From assembly GCA_046309355.1 (NCBI GenBank), contig JBKCPL010000031.1, positions 1 through 64,000 of the forward strand: a stretch of DNA of 64,000 nt, written 5' to 3'. Positions 36,566-45,222 of the stretch are shown here, piece by piece. Every line of letters starts with the position of its first letter. Positions within the stretch are counted from its first letter, which is position 1. A model generated the notes under the pieces. The model worked only from the letters and a program-made list of their open reading frames with translations. It did not search any database and was not told the origin of the DNA. The stretch comes from CAYSBE01 sp046309355. GTDB lineage: Bacteria > Bacteroidota > Bacteroidia > UKL13-3. Position numbers and translations under genes: made by a program.

Positions 36566-37786
36566 ATGTTTGAGCAATTCATAGGTTTTGCATTGAACAT
36601 TACATCAACTAAAATACGTCAGTTTAGGATTGGCAAATTTTTGCTCGATGTATTTGTTATTGCCGTTACCGCTTTTGGCGGACCCCAAATTCATTTCACC
36701 TTATTTCACCGCAAATTGGTAACAAAACGCAAGTACCTGAGCGAAGATGAGCTGAAAGAATTGAATTCGCTGTGCAACATGCTGCCCGGGCCTACTTCCA
36801 CCCAAACCATTACGGCCATAGGTTTTAAAAAAGGCGGACCCATGCTGGCATTTCTTACCCTATTTGTATGGGTACTGCCCGCCACAGCCATTATGACTGC
36901 GTTTGCCATTCTTATTCACAAATACGATTTGGATAATCCGCGATTAGGTTTTTTACAATACCTGCAACCCATGGCGGTAGCCTTTATTATTTATGCAGCG
37001 TATAAGTTCAGAGAATTATTTGTGGTGCGCATTCACCACTGGGCTTTGATGATAATGGCTGCCGTTGCCGGCATCTGGTTTAAAACCCCGTATTATATCC
37101 CTATAGCACTTGTTATTGGGGGTGTAGTAAGCAATATCATGAAAAGAACCGATTACTTCGATGTGAAGCCGGTTAAACAAATCAATTGGAGCAATTTTGC
37201 CTTGTGGGTTGGCATATTTTTACTATCGGCAGTACTTGGCGCGGTAACTAAGAATAAAGCATTTCTGATTTTTGAAAACAGTTACCGCTATGGCAGCATC
37301 GTTTTTGGTGGCGGACACGTGCTTATACCGATGATGTTTAACCAGTTTGTTGAATTTAAACATTACCTCACCGCCAATGAATTTCTTTCGGGAGTAGGTA
37401 TTCTACAAGCAGTACCCGGTCCTGTTTTCAGTATTGCTACGTTTGCCGGTGCAATGGCCATGAAAGAAATGAATGTACCGGGGCAGTTGCTGGGTGCATC
37501 AGCGGGCACAGCAGGTATATTTTTACCGGGCATTCTGCTTATCTTCTTTGTATATCCGATATGGAATCAAATTAAAAACTTCTCTCCGGTACGCAATGCC
37601 ATCGAGGGCATTAATGCCACATCGGCCGGTTTTGTGATTTCATCGGCATGGCTGCTGTTTCAGCCGGTTCAGGTAAATGAGATGAATATGACTGTGCTGC
37701 TTGGAACTTTATTCTTACTTTTGACCACCAAAATACCCTATCCCATTATTGTGGTGTTGTGTATTATAACCGGATTTTTCTTTTAA
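36566..37786 (+). CDS. Chromate transporter family protein (ChrA-like)
   Basis: 406 residues with about ten membrane helices. Two homologous ChrA halves are fused, each with the family glycine motif: TAFGGPQIHF in the first half and VFGGGHVLIPMM in the second, with the paired LPGPTSTQ and VPGPVFSI stretches. Family members expel chromate or exchange anions across the inner membrane; actual substrate here is not shown. The ATG follows directly on a terminator-like hairpin, suggesting control by attenuation. No in-frame ATG is close downstream, so the start is fairly firm. The stop overlaps the next start by one base. Confidence 0.92.
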   Translation: MFEQFIGFALNITSTKIRQFRIGKFLLDVFVIAVTAFGGPQIHFTLFHRKLVTKRKYLSEDELKELNSLCNMLPGPTSTQTITAIGFKKGGPMLAFLTLFVWVLPATAIMTAFAILIHKYDLDNPRLGFLQYLQPMAVAFIIYAAYKFRELFVVRIHHWALMIMAAVAGIWFKTPYYIPIALVIGGVVSNIMKRTDYFDVKPVKQINWSNFALWVGIFLLSAVLGAVTKNKAFLIFENSYRYGSIVFGGGHVLIPMMFNQFVEFKHYLTANEFLSGVGILQAVPGPVFSIATFAGAMAMKEMNVPGQLLGASAGTAGIFLPGILLIFFVYPIWNQIKNFSPVRNAIEGINATSAGFVISSAWLLFQPVQVNEMNMTVLLGTLFLLLTTKIPYPIIVVLCIITGFFF

Positions 37787-38421
37787 TGAACAAACGAACG
37801 CTGCTCATATTAACGATTGTCATAGCTTTTATACAACAACTAAAAGCGCAGGTAAAAGACGATGACCTCATACAGGTGTCAGGTATTGTTATCAGTGCCG
37901 ATAGCTTGAGGGCGTTGCCTCTTGTTTCAATTCGTATTAAGGGAACGAACAGAGGTACATACAGCGACCCGGGTGGTTTTTTCTCCTTTGTAGTTCGCAA
38001 AGGCGATACGGTAACATTCAGTATGATTGGTGAAAAAACAGTAGAATATCCCATTCCGCTATCTGTTACAAGCTACCGCTATTCCATTATAGTTCCTATG
38101 GATGAAGATACGCTCTACTTACCTGAAACAGTGATACGGCCTTGGCCCACGCCCGAAGAATTCAACTATATGTTTGTTAAAGCAAAAATACCTGATGACT
38201 ACGGATACCGGGCACGCTATAATACCCGCAGAGAAACCCTTCAGGATATGGCAGCCGGGATGAGTTTTGATGGAAGAATGAACCAACAGCAATATATGCT
38301 GGGACAATACGAACGCTATTACTACAACGGACAACTACCTCCGCAGCGCCTGTTCGATCCGTTTGCCTGGAGTCAGTTTTTTAACTCCTGGAAAAGAGGC
38401 GATCTGAAAAGAAAAAATTAA
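37786..38421 (+). CDS. Secreted carboxypeptidase-regulatory-like domain protein
   Basis: 211 residues from the ATG at 37786, which overlaps the chrA stop (TAATG). A signal peptide (about 1-22, ending LKAQ) is followed by a CarboxypepD_reg-like beta sandwich (VSGIVISADSLRALPLVSIR, GFFSFVVRKGDTVTFSM, about 30-110). A Tyr/Gln/Arg-rich tail follows (NQQQYMLGQYERYYYN) with a basic end. Such stand-alone domains are common on the Bacteroidota outer surface or periplasm and often resemble the N-terminus of TonB receptors; no enzyme motif is present. The coupling to chrA is odd and its functional link is unknown. Confidence 0.85.
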   Translation: MNKRTLLILTIVIAFIQQLKAQVKDDDLIQVSGIVISADSLRALPLVSIRIKGTNRGTYSDPGGFFSFVVRKGDTVTFSMIGEKTVEYPIPLSVTSYRYSIIVPMDEDTLYLPETVIRPWPTPEEFNYMFVKAKIPDDYGYRARYNTRRETLQDMAAGMSFDGRMNQQQYMLGQYERYYYNGQLPPQRLFDPFAWSQFFNSWKRGDLKRKN

Positions 38422-38886
38422 TCACCACACCACCTGGGCCGGTAAATAAGGCTTAGCATCGCCCCCATTGCGTATAAGGTCTCTGACCACCGATGAACTT
38501 ATGGGAGTATAAGCCGGATCGCACATCAAAAAAACAGTTTCAGTACCATCGTATACCAGTTTGTTCATCTGTGCTATATTTTTTTCATAGTCAAAATCCG
38601 ACATATTACGCAAGCCACGCAGAATATAGGCAACATCGTGCTTCCTGCAATAATCAACAGTAAGCCCTTCATATGAATCGGCTTCTACATTAGGAGTATT
38701 CTTAAAAATCTGATTTATCCATTGAAGGCGTTGCTCCAGCGGAAACAATGTAGATTTATTGCTGTTGTGACCAATACCTACAATAATTTTATCAAACATA
38801 GGCAACGCACGTTCAATAATATTAACATGACCTACGGTGATGGGATCAAATGTTCCCGGAAACAAAGCTATTCGTTTGGATGGCAT
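38422..38886 (-). CDS. coaD: Phosphopantetheine adenylyltransferase
   Basis: 154 residues. The nucleotidyltransferase motif GTFDPITVGHVNI (10-22, with the TxGH histidine) and the C-terminal ISSSVVRDLIRNGGD are the CoaD signatures. It makes dephospho-CoA from 4'-phosphopantetheine and ATP, the penultimate step of coenzyme A synthesis. It is the last gene of the leftward DUF3822-rsmD-coaD operon, three bases after rsmD. The pairing rsmD-coaD is widespread in bacteria. Confidence 0.97.
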   Translation of the reverse strand: MPSKRIALFPGTFDPITVGHVNIIERALPMFDKIIVGIGHNSNKSTLFPLEQRLQWINQIFKNTPNVEADSYEGLTVDYCRKHDVAYILRGLRNMSDFDYEKNIAQMNKLVYDGTETVFLMCDPAYTPISSSVVRDLIRNGGDAKPYLPAQVVW

Positions 38887-38889
38887 AGG

Positions 38890-39441
38890 TTATTTATGTA
38901 TTGATGATGCGTTTTTAAAAAAGCTAAAAGCTGATTGTCCGTATATCCGTTTATCAAAATAACCATATTGACTACTGAAATCCAAATCAGAACCGTGTTC
39001 AACTATGAGCCACCCGTCAACGTGCAGTATATTTTGCGTTAGTATAAGGTCGGGCAAACGTAGCAACTGCTTATCGGCATAGGGTGCATCAGCAAAAATA
39101 ATATGTGCTTTTTCTGTACACTTCCCAATGTAAGTGTACACATCCTGCTTAATTGCCTTGAGCGAATTGAGCTCCAATCGTTGCTTAACCGTTTTAATGT
39201 AATTGATGCACCCCGCATCCTTATCAACTGCAATCACAGAGTTCGCGCCCCGTGAGCAAAACTCAAAACTTATATTACCTGTTCCTGCAAAAAGATCAAT
39301 GACCGATAATTCCTCAAAATAAAAATGATTAGCGAGTATATTAAAGAGACTTTCTTTTGCCCTGTCAGTAGTGGGCCTCACCGGAAGGCCTTGCGGGGGG
39401 TGCAGCAAAATGCCTTTATGCTTCCCGGAAATTATTCTCAA
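38890..39441 (-). CDS. rsmD: 16S rRNA guanine-N2 methyltransferase RsmD
   Basis: 183 residues. It begins MRIISGKHKGILLHPP with the RsmD N-terminus and RPTTDRAKESLFNIL. The SAM-binding motif is VIDLFAGTGNISFE. The catalytic motif, normally DPPY, reads DAPY here in IIFADAPYADKQL. Substitution of the first proline is unusual but the aspartate, second proline and tyrosine remain. RsmD methylates G966 (E. coli numbering) of 16S rRNA. The start overlaps the DUF3822 stop by four bases, so translation is coupled. Confidence 0.95.
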   Translation of the reverse strand: MRIISGKHKGILLHPPQGLPVRPTTDRAKESLFNILANHFYFEELSVIDLFAGTGNISFEFCSRGANSVIAVDKDAGCINYIKTVKQRLELNSLKAIKQDVYTYIGKCTEKAHIIFADAPYADKQLLRLPDLILTQNILHVDGWLIVEHGSDLDFSSQYGYFDKRIYGQSAFSFFKNASSIHK

Positions 39442-40286
39442 AGCAGCGGTGATAAAAATGGAACATAATGCTGATCCTGCAATTCGCGAAATGCAGCAGG
39501 ATAGGTAAATCCATCCGGACGTTGCACAATTACAACGGTTTGAATATACTTACGCATAAGCGACAGCAATCCTGAAGTACTAGCAATATGGCCACTTATC
39601 CATACTTCCAGTTTTTCCTGATTCAGATGCATTGCCTCGGCAATTGACAGTACAAAATAGATAATATCTGTATCCGACTCAAACGGAAAGCGATTGCAAT
39701 AACTTAGATTCAGCTTGTTAAAACAGAGCACATCCATATAGCGTTCGTGCAGTACAAGCTGCAATTTGCCTGACGAATCTTGCAACTTGGAGAATGCGGG
39801 CAGCATACATTGCATAGCGTGCATGACTTCAGCACCCGGCAATGCCAGCCTTAGCGTCCCCATAAATATATCGTGAGTAGCATACAGTACTATTCCGAAA
39901 GGCGTTCGGGCATGCTGCACCGTATGAAATTTTTCAGGTGAATGCACAATAGTATACAATGCTGATGCTTTCTCGGCCACAAAAAGCGCTTCCGGAACAA
40001 GCGTATATTTTGGCTGTATCAGGTAAACAACAACCTGCTCAGTTCCGGAAATATCGAATGGAAGCCCCGAAAGTACCTGCTTGAAAGCAGAAAGGGATAA
40101 CTGATCGGCCTGACTTGCCAACTCAATGCTAAAGAATCCCGCAAGCTCATGCGTATGGGGCTTAGCCAGTATAATATGCATGCTGGTAGTACCCACAAAC
40201 AGATATGTCTTTAACTGCGAAATGTGTTCGGCAACAAATGCCTTGTCGCAGTAGTTTCTATAGAGTGTTTCTGTTTGCGATTGCAT
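39438..40286 (-). CDS. DUF3822 family protein
   Basis: About 282 residues from the ATG at 40286. A TTG start nine codons upstream would lie on a promoter element, so I prefer the ATG. The sequence fits DUF3822, an uncharacterised Bacteroidota family that regularly precedes rsmD. It has an actin/ASKHA-like look, with beta strands such as YLFVGTTSMHIILAKP and VVVYLIQPKYTLVPEALF, and no signal peptide. The role may concern ribosome or RNA biology by association with rsmD, but this is inference. It shares a four-base overlap with rsmD. Confidence 0.88.
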   Translation of the reverse strand: MQSQTETLYRNYCDKAFVAEHISQLKTYLFVGTTSMHIILAKPHTHELAGFFSIELASQADQLSLSAFKQVLSGLPFDISGTEQVVVYLIQPKYTLVPEALFVAEKASALYTIVHSPEKFHTVQHARTPFGIVLYATHDIFMGTLRLALPGAEVMHAMQCMLPAFSKLQDSSGKLQLVLHERYMDVLCFNKLNLSYCNRFPFESDTDIIYFVLSIAEAMHLNQEKLEVWISGHIASTSGLLSLMRKYIQTVVIVQRPDGFTYPAAFRELQDQHYVPFLSPLL

Positions 40287-40310
40287 GAAGGAAATGTGTA
40301 GATTGCGCCC

Positions 40311-40318
40311 CAAATGTA
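40311..40318 (-). promoter_or_regulatory. -7 promoter element of the DUF3822-rsmD-coaD operon
   Basis: On the minus strand TACATTTG is an exact TAnnTTTG match. It overlaps a possible TTG start at 40313 and lies 25 bases before the ATG at 40286, which decides the start of the DUF3822 gene. Confidence 0.6.
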
Positions 40319-40326
40319 ATTAATTT

Positions 40327-40776
40327 ATGAAATTACACGCAGCAGAAGCCGATTTCAAACAGATGGTACTCGAAAAATACAAGGCAAATACCTACACTCA
40401 GCATATAGGTTTTAACCTTACCCACCTGGATGCCGGAATTGCAGAAGGCCAGTTGCCCGTAAGGCCGGAGTTTGTTCAACAGCTAAACTTTCTACACGGA
40501 GGTCTAACGGCCACAAGTGCTGATATTGTGATGGGATTTGCGGCATTTACACTGGTAAAAAAAGGACAACACATAGTAACTGCCGACTTGCGTGTATCGT
40601 ATTTGAATCCGGCCGTAAGTGCTGTGATTTATGCCAAGGGCATGGTCATAAAAGCAGGCAAACGTCTTCACTTTTGTGAGGCCGAACTATGGACAGAAAC
40701 AGATGGCCAACGGCTGATTGTAGCCAAAGCCTCCTCTACTATGGCAGTAATTGAGGCCGATGACGTTGTTCGTTAG
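40327..40776 (+). CDS. PaaI-type hotdog-fold thioesterase
   Basis: 149 residues. A single hotdog domain has the conserved NFLHGGLTATSADIVMGFA stretch, in which the HGG and the following aspartate region line the thioester site, and ends MAVIEADDVVR. It probably hydrolyses an acyl- or aryl-CoA thioester in the cytoplasm. Substrate is unknown. It is transcribed away from the DUF3822 operon and lies 77 bases before tyrS. Confidence 0.88.
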   Translation: MKLHAAEADFKQMVLEKYKANTYTQHIGFNLTHLDAGIAEGQLPVRPEFVQQLNFLHGGLTATSADIVMGFAAFTLVKKGQHIVTADLRVSYLNPAVSAVIYAKGMVIKAGKRLHFCEAELWTETDGQRLIVAKASSTMAVIEADDVVR

Positions 40777-40853
40777 CCCTATTACTCCAACTAGGATAAG
40801 TACTCTGGTTACAGATTTTTATAATCAGCGCTATTCCGCTTATTTTCGCCCAC

Positions 40854-42146
40854 ATGAGTAAAAATGACTTTGTAGCTGAAATGCAGTGGCGCGGCATGTT
40901 GCATGATCAAATGCCGGGCACCGATGAACTCTTGAAAAATGGCATTGTATCGGGATATATTGGTTTTGACCCCACTGCCGATTCGCTGCATGTTGGCCAC
41001 CTCATGCAGGTTATGACACTCATCCACTTTCAGCAAGCAGGCCATAAGCCGTATGCACTTGTAGGCGGTGCCACAGGTATGGTAGGCGATCCATCGGGCA
41101 AAAGCAGTGAAAGAAATCTGCTTAGTGAAGAAGCACTGCAGTACAATGTTGAACGCATACATGCTCAGCTTGAGAAATTCTTAAATTTTGATTGCGGTGC
41201 AAACAGCGCAGTTATGATCAACAACTACGACTGGTTTAAGTCATTCACATTTTTAGATTTCATACGCGATGTAGGCAAACATATAACTGTGAATTACATG
41301 ATGGCCAAAGATAGCGTGAAACGGAGACTGGAAGGAGAAACCGGCATGTCATTTACCGAATTTTCCTATCAGCTGGTTCAAGGTTACGACTTCTACTACC
41401 TGTGGAAACATCATTCTATAAAACTACAAATGGGCGGTAGTGATCAATGGGGAAATATAGTAACAGGAACAGAGTTGATTCGAAGAAAAGACGGTGGTGA
41501 GGCGTATGCACTGACTACGCAGCTTATAAAAAAATCGGATGGCACTAAATTTGGAAAAACTGAAAGCGGTGCCGTGTGGCTTGACCCCGCAAAAACATCC
41601 CCTTATAAATTCTATCAATTCTGGTTAAATGCCAGTGATGAAGATGCAAGAAGCTGGATACGTATTTTTACACTGCTGCCTAAAGATGCAATCGAAGCGC
41701 TTGAAGCTGAACATATGCAAAGTCCTCACCTTCGTATTTTACAGAAAGCGCTGGCTAAAGACATTACCGTAAGGGTACATGGCGAAGCAGAATACGAATA
41801 TGCTGTTGCAGCATCCGATATCTTATTTGGTCAGGCAACAGCTCAGGCTTTTTCAACCCTTAACGAGGCTACTTTTCTGGATATTTTCGAAGGTGTTCCT
41901 CAATTCGACATCCAAAAATCAGAGCTCGAAATAGGAGTTCATATCGTTGATTTACTGGCAGAAAAAACACAGGTTTTTGCATCAAAGGGTGAAGCACGTA
42001 AAATGCTTCAGGGCGGAGGTGTGAGCATGAATAAAATAAAATGCGAGGATGCTAATGCAATCATCTCGGCAACTTCACTGATTAATGGCAAATACCTGAT
42101 TGCACAAAAGGGCAAGAAAAATTATTACCTCATAAAAGCTGTATAA
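40854..42146 (+). CDS. tyrS: Tyrosyl-tRNA synthetase
   Basis: 430 residues. A class I synthetase with HVGH (46-49) as the HIGH motif and KFGKT in KSDGTKFGKTES as the KMSKS motif. The tyrosine-binding YDFYYLWKH and QMGGSDQWGNI stretches are present. The C-terminal S4-like RNA-binding domain (about 365-430) includes EARKMLQGGGVSMN. It charges tRNA-Tyr. It follows the thioesterase and precedes a flavin reductase after 18 bases, so a short operon with the latter is possible. Confidence 0.97.
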   Translation: MSKNDFVAEMQWRGMLHDQMPGTDELLKNGIVSGYIGFDPTADSLHVGHLMQVMTLIHFQQAGHKPYALVGGATGMVGDPSGKSSERNLLSEEALQYNVERIHAQLEKFLNFDCGANSAVMINNYDWFKSFTFLDFIRDVGKHITVNYMMAKDSVKRRLEGETGMSFTEFSYQLVQGYDFYYLWKHHSIKLQMGGSDQWGNIVTGTELIRRKDGGEAYALTTQLIKKSDGTKFGKTESGAVWLDPAKTSPYKFYQFWLNASDEDARSWIRIFTLLPKDAIEALEAEHMQSPHLRILQKALAKDITVRVHGEAEYEYAVAASDILFGQATAQAFSTLNEATFLDIFEGVPQFDIQKSELEIGVHIVDLLAEKTQVFASKGEARKMLQGGGVSMNKIKCEDANAIISATSLINGKYLIAQKGKKNYYLIKAV

Positions 42147-42164
42147 CCTAACACTCCCCATACA

Positions 42165-43067
42165 ATGCAAGACTACCGAACATATAACCCTGAAGAACTC
42201 AAAGTGATGGACCTGCAGGCATTGTTACAGGGAGCCATAGCGCCACGCCCCGTTTGCTTTGCCAGTACGATAGATAAAAACGGACATGTAAACCTGAGTC
42301 CATTTAGTTTTTTTAATATTTTTAGTACCAAGCCTCCCATACTTATATTCTCACCGGCCCGCAGAGGCCGTGATAATACAACTAAGCACACGCTGGAAAA
42401 TGTATTAGAAGTTCCGGAAGTATGCATTAATGTAGTTACCTACAGCATGGTTCAGCAAACCAGTTTGGCCAGCACCGAATACCCCAAGGGTACCAATGAA
42501 TTTATTAAAGCAGGATTTACGCAAGAGCCTTCAGTTACTATTAAACCACCGCGTGTTAAAGAGTCGCCCGTACAGCTCGAATGTGTCGTTAATCAGGTCA
42601 TACCTTTAGGCACCGAAGGCGGTGCAGGTAATTTGGTTATTTGTCAGGTAAAACTCATTCATGTTAATCCGGATGTACTTACAGCCACCGGAAGGATTGA
42701 TCAGGAAAAAATCGATTTGGTAGCACGCATGGGAGGCGACTGGTATGCACGGGCGCACGGCAGTGCTTTGTTTGAAGTACCAAAACCGTTAACCACACTA
42801 GGCATGGGTGTTGACCAATTGCCTGATTCCATAAAAAACAGCACCGTATTAACAGGAAACGATTTAGGAATGCTGGCCAATACGGAAGAGCTACCTGATA
42901 CAGACAGTATTGAAGTATATATACGAATGCATAAGGAATTGCAGGCCATTTTAACTCAACCGTCAGGCTCTGAGCGCACAGATACATTGCACCGAATGGC
43001 ACATGAATTATTGCTTAAAAAAGATGTAACAAGTGCTTGGAAGGTCGTTCTTAGCGAAACCCTCTGA
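42165..43067 (+). CDS. Flavin reductase family (FMN-binding split-barrel) protein
   Basis: 300 residues. The N-terminal half is a split-barrel flavin reductase-like domain with GAIAPRPVCFASTIDKNG, NLSPFSFFNIFSTKPP and the phosphate-binding SPARRGRDNTTKHT. The last 90 residues form a helical extension (LGNTEELPDTDSIEVYIRMH-like) typical of the longer Bacteroidota members. It should bind FMN and reduce flavin or a bound substrate with NAD(P)H; the acceptor is unknown. It follows tyrS by 18 bases and ends against convergent dcd. Confidence 0.88.
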   Translation: MQDYRTYNPEELKVMDLQALLQGAIAPRPVCFASTIDKNGHVNLSPFSFFNIFSTKPPILIFSPARRGRDNTTKHTLENVLEVPEVCINVVTYSMVQQTSLASTEYPKGTNEFIKAGFTQEPSVTIKPPRVKESPVQLECVVNQVIPLGTEGGAGNLVICQVKLIHVNPDVLTATGRIDQEKIDLVARMGGDWYARAHGSALFEVPKPLTTLGMGVDQLPDSIKNSTVLTGNDLGMLANTEELPDTDSIEVYIRMHKELQAILTQPSGSERTDTLHRMAHELLLKKDVTSAWKVVLSETL

Positions 43068-43069
43068 AA

Positions 43070-43606
43070 TCAGAATTTATTCTTCCACATCATACTTTCT
43101 ACAGGCTTCACGCCACGTTTATTGTATTTGGCGTTCTTCTTCGTGTTGTACATCACTTCTATTTCGCCATCCACAGCGAAATAGATGAGCTGACCAATAG
43201 GCATACCTGCATAAATACGAACGGGCTGAGCGCAGGAAATCTCCAGAGTCCATGTATTGCAAAAACCCACATCACCTTTGCCTGCGGTAGCATGAATATC
43301 AATGCCCAACCTTCCGGTACTTGACTTCCCTTCAAGAAACGGAACATGAGCATGTGTTTCGGTATACTCGGCAGTTACACCCAAATAGAGTGTGTTAGGT
43401 TGAAGCACAAAACCGTCAGCCGGAATCTCAAACGTTTCTATCTTATTGTGCTCACGGGCATCCAATACGCGGTCTTTGTAGGTAGCCAGGTAACGACCCA
43501 AGTGCACATCGTATGAATTTGTGCCTAAGTACTCGCGTTTGAAAGGCTCAATCAATATGGTGCCTTTTTCAATTTCTTCCAGTATTCGCTTGTCGGAAAG
43601 TATCAT
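43070..43606 (-). CDS. dcd: dCTP deaminase
   Basis: 178 residues. The trimeric dUTPase-like fold has conserved GTNSYDVHLG, LEGKSSTGRLGIDIHATAG and TLEISCAQPVRIYAGMPIGQ, the last containing the catalytic glutamate region. It deaminates dCTP to dUTP, feeding dTMP synthesis; whether it is bifunctional (also hydrolysing dUTP) cannot be told. It converges on the flavin reductase gene with a three-base gap. TCTATTTTGCA 30 bases upstream is a near match to the -7 motif. Confidence 0.95.
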   Translation of the reverse strand: MILSDKRILEEIEKGTILIEPFKREYLGTNSYDVHLGRYLATYKDRVLDAREHNKIETFEIPADGFVLQPNTLYLGVTAEYTETHAHVPFLEGKSSTGRLGIDIHATAGKGDVGFCNTWTLEISCAQPVRIYAGMPIGQLIYFAVDGEIEVMYNTKKNAKYNKRGVKPVESMMWKNKF

Positions 43607-43678
43607 GTAAGTTTAGTTTATGGGTGCAAAATAGACGGGGCAAAGCTTTCGTAATCTACAACTTGTTCACAGTAAGCC

Positions 43679-44317
43679 TTACTCCTTTTGTGCAAATACA
43701 TACTCGGCAAAACCCAGTAAATCCCAGAATACACCACCGGGCACAAATCCATGCTTCAGTGTTTCCGATACCAGGGTAAGTGGCAATAACACTATAAATG
43801 GCCAATACCTTCGTGTTCCGGAATGCAGTATGCTACATCCTGATTGCTGTAAAATTTGAGAAACTTCTTTCACAGTGTATAATCTCACGTGTGTGGGGTC
43901 GTCATAAAAATTCAATGTATTGCGCATACTTGGCAGTTTAGTGCTGCGCAGACCCGGATATTCAATATAAATATATCCTCCCTTTTTAAGTTTGGGTATC
44001 AGTCCCTGTATTACCTGATCACCGTTATGCAAATGTTCAATCACGTGCGACATAATGATGACATCAAAAAAATCATTTGGTATTTGATCAAATTTTAATT
44101 CTGTCAAATCCATTTCATAATACGCGTCCATTGCCTTGAAATCAGCATCGCTATTGCGGTAATTGCCTCTGTCAATTCCGTGATATTCGCATTTGGGAAA
44201 AAACTTTTTCGTTGTAGTCGGGCTGTTGCTTCCTGCACCTACATCCAGTAATGCAAATGGTTTATTTCTGACCTTACTCCGTAAATACTTGAATTTGTGG
44301 GGTAATAGAGTTGCCAT
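43679..44317 (-). CDS. Class I SAM-dependent methyltransferase
   Basis: 212 residues. Motif I reads LLDVGAGSNSPTTT, followed by a Methyltransf_11-like core: DVIIMSHVIEHLHNGDQVI and LKKGGYIYIEYPG. The C-terminus has a hydrophobic helix (FIVLLPLTLVSETL), possibly for membrane association. It lies one base after the GT2 glycosyltransferase gene on the same strand, in the neighbourhood of gmd and fcl. A sugar or surface-polymer substrate is likely but inferred. No zinc-binding N-terminal domain is present, unlike the other methyltransferase at 53.9 kb. Confidence 0.88.
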   Translation of the reverse strand: MATLLPHKFKYLRSKVRNKPFALLDVGAGSNSPTTTKKFFPKCEYHGIDRGNYRNSDADFKAMDAYYEMDLTELKFDQIPNDFFDVIIMSHVIEHLHNGDQVIQGLIPKLKKGGYIYIEYPGLRSTKLPSMRNTLNFYDDPTHVRLYTVKEVSQILQQSGCSILHSGTRRYWPFIVLLPLTLVSETLKHGFVPGGVFWDLLGFAEYVFAQKE

Positions 44318-44318
44318 C

Positions 44319-45119
44319 TTAGTTGTTAAATTTCAAGGTTCGATACCATGTAAAAATACGGGTTCCTGTTAATATCCTAATAAGTTTAACCTTTAGCCAG
44401 ATAACCGGGTATAGCAGATAATTTTTCACAATTACCGGAAAAGGAAAATGCCTGCGCGAAAACCGTAGGTATTCCATGTATCCCTGCATGCGCTTATGGT
44501 AAGACGCACCGGGTATGTCGTAATACGAAACGATAACATCTACAAACTGAGCCTTAATATGCTCTGATTTAAATAGCCTTACAAACCATTCAGTGTCTGC
44601 TGCCAGCTTATAGGTTGTATCGTAATATCCCAAAATTTCAAATACCGTTCTGCGGGTAAATGTGGCCTGATGATTGATGGGATAGCGGCTGTAAAAATCA
44701 TTCAGCGAAACGGGACCACCGGCAACGTAATTAACTCCAGTTGGTTCATTTATGGTTTTAACTTTACCGTAAATAAGTCCGCAATCAGAAGGTATAGGTG
44801 TACTAAACACATCTGCTACTACCTGATTGTTGTAAAAACGGTCGCCTGCGTTCAAGAAATATACCCATTCCCCTTGGGCACGTTTAATGCCTTTGTTCAT
44901 GGCATCGTATATGCCTTCGTCTTTTTCACTTATTAACGTGGCTATTTTATCCGCGAATGGTTTTAGGCAATCAAGCGTATTGTCTGTTGAGCCTCCGTCA
45001 ACAATAACAAGTTCTATATTGGGGTACGACTGATTACAGGCACTTTGCAGCGTTTCTGTAATACAGTCAGCGGCATTGTAACACACCGTGATAATGCTGA
45101 TGAGCGGTTGCGTATGCAT
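44319..45119 (-). CDS. Family 2 glycosyltransferase
   Basis: About 266 residues from the ATG at 45119. An upstream start overlaps a promoter element, so it is rejected. The GT-A fold begins ISIITVCYNAADCITETL, followed by NIELVIVDGGSTDNTLD, the nucleotide-binding DEGIYDAMNKGI, and the LNAGDRF acidic motif. A GT2 of this type transfers an activated sugar to a lipid-linked or polymer acceptor at the inner membrane. It is first in a two-gene operon with the methyltransferase and divergent from gmd-fcl, which supply GDP-fucose. It may use that or another donor; not proven. Confidence 0.92.
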   Translation of the reverse strand: MHTQPLISIITVCYNAADCITETLQSACNQSYPNIELVIVDGGSTDNTLDCLKPFADKIATLISEKDEGIYDAMNKGIKRAQGEWVYFLNAGDRFYNNQVVADVFSTPIPSDCGLIYGKVKTINEPTGVNYVAGGPVSLNDFYSRYPINHQATFTRRTVFEILGYYDTTYKLAADTEWFVRLFKSEHIKAQFVDVIVSYYDIPGASYHKRMQGYMEYLRFSRRHFPFPVIVKNYLLYPVIWLKVKLIRILTGTRIFTWYRTLKFNN

Positions 45120-45131
45120 ACGGCAGGGCAA

Positions 45132-45139
45132 CAAATATA
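45132..45139 (-). promoter_or_regulatory. -7 promoter element of the GT2-methyltransferase operon
   Basis: Minus strand TATATTTG, an exact TAnnTTTG match. It overlaps a possible upstream start codon at 45134 and is 12 bases before the ATG at 45119, giving a very short leader. Confidence 0.55.
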
Positions 45140-45188
45140 ACCGAATAACACAGAGTCATGCATATTTTACAGTGCGCGTAAAAATGGT

Positions 45189-45196
45189 TATTCTTG
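45189..45196 (+). promoter_or_regulatory. Weak -7-like element before gmd
   Basis: TATTCTTG has one mismatch from TAnnTTTG and lies 26 bases before the gmd ATG. It is offered as the probable promoter only because position and sequence agree with other promoters in the window. Confidence 0.35.
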
Positions 45197-45222
45197 TACG
45201 CTTTATTTAGACGAACTATAAC

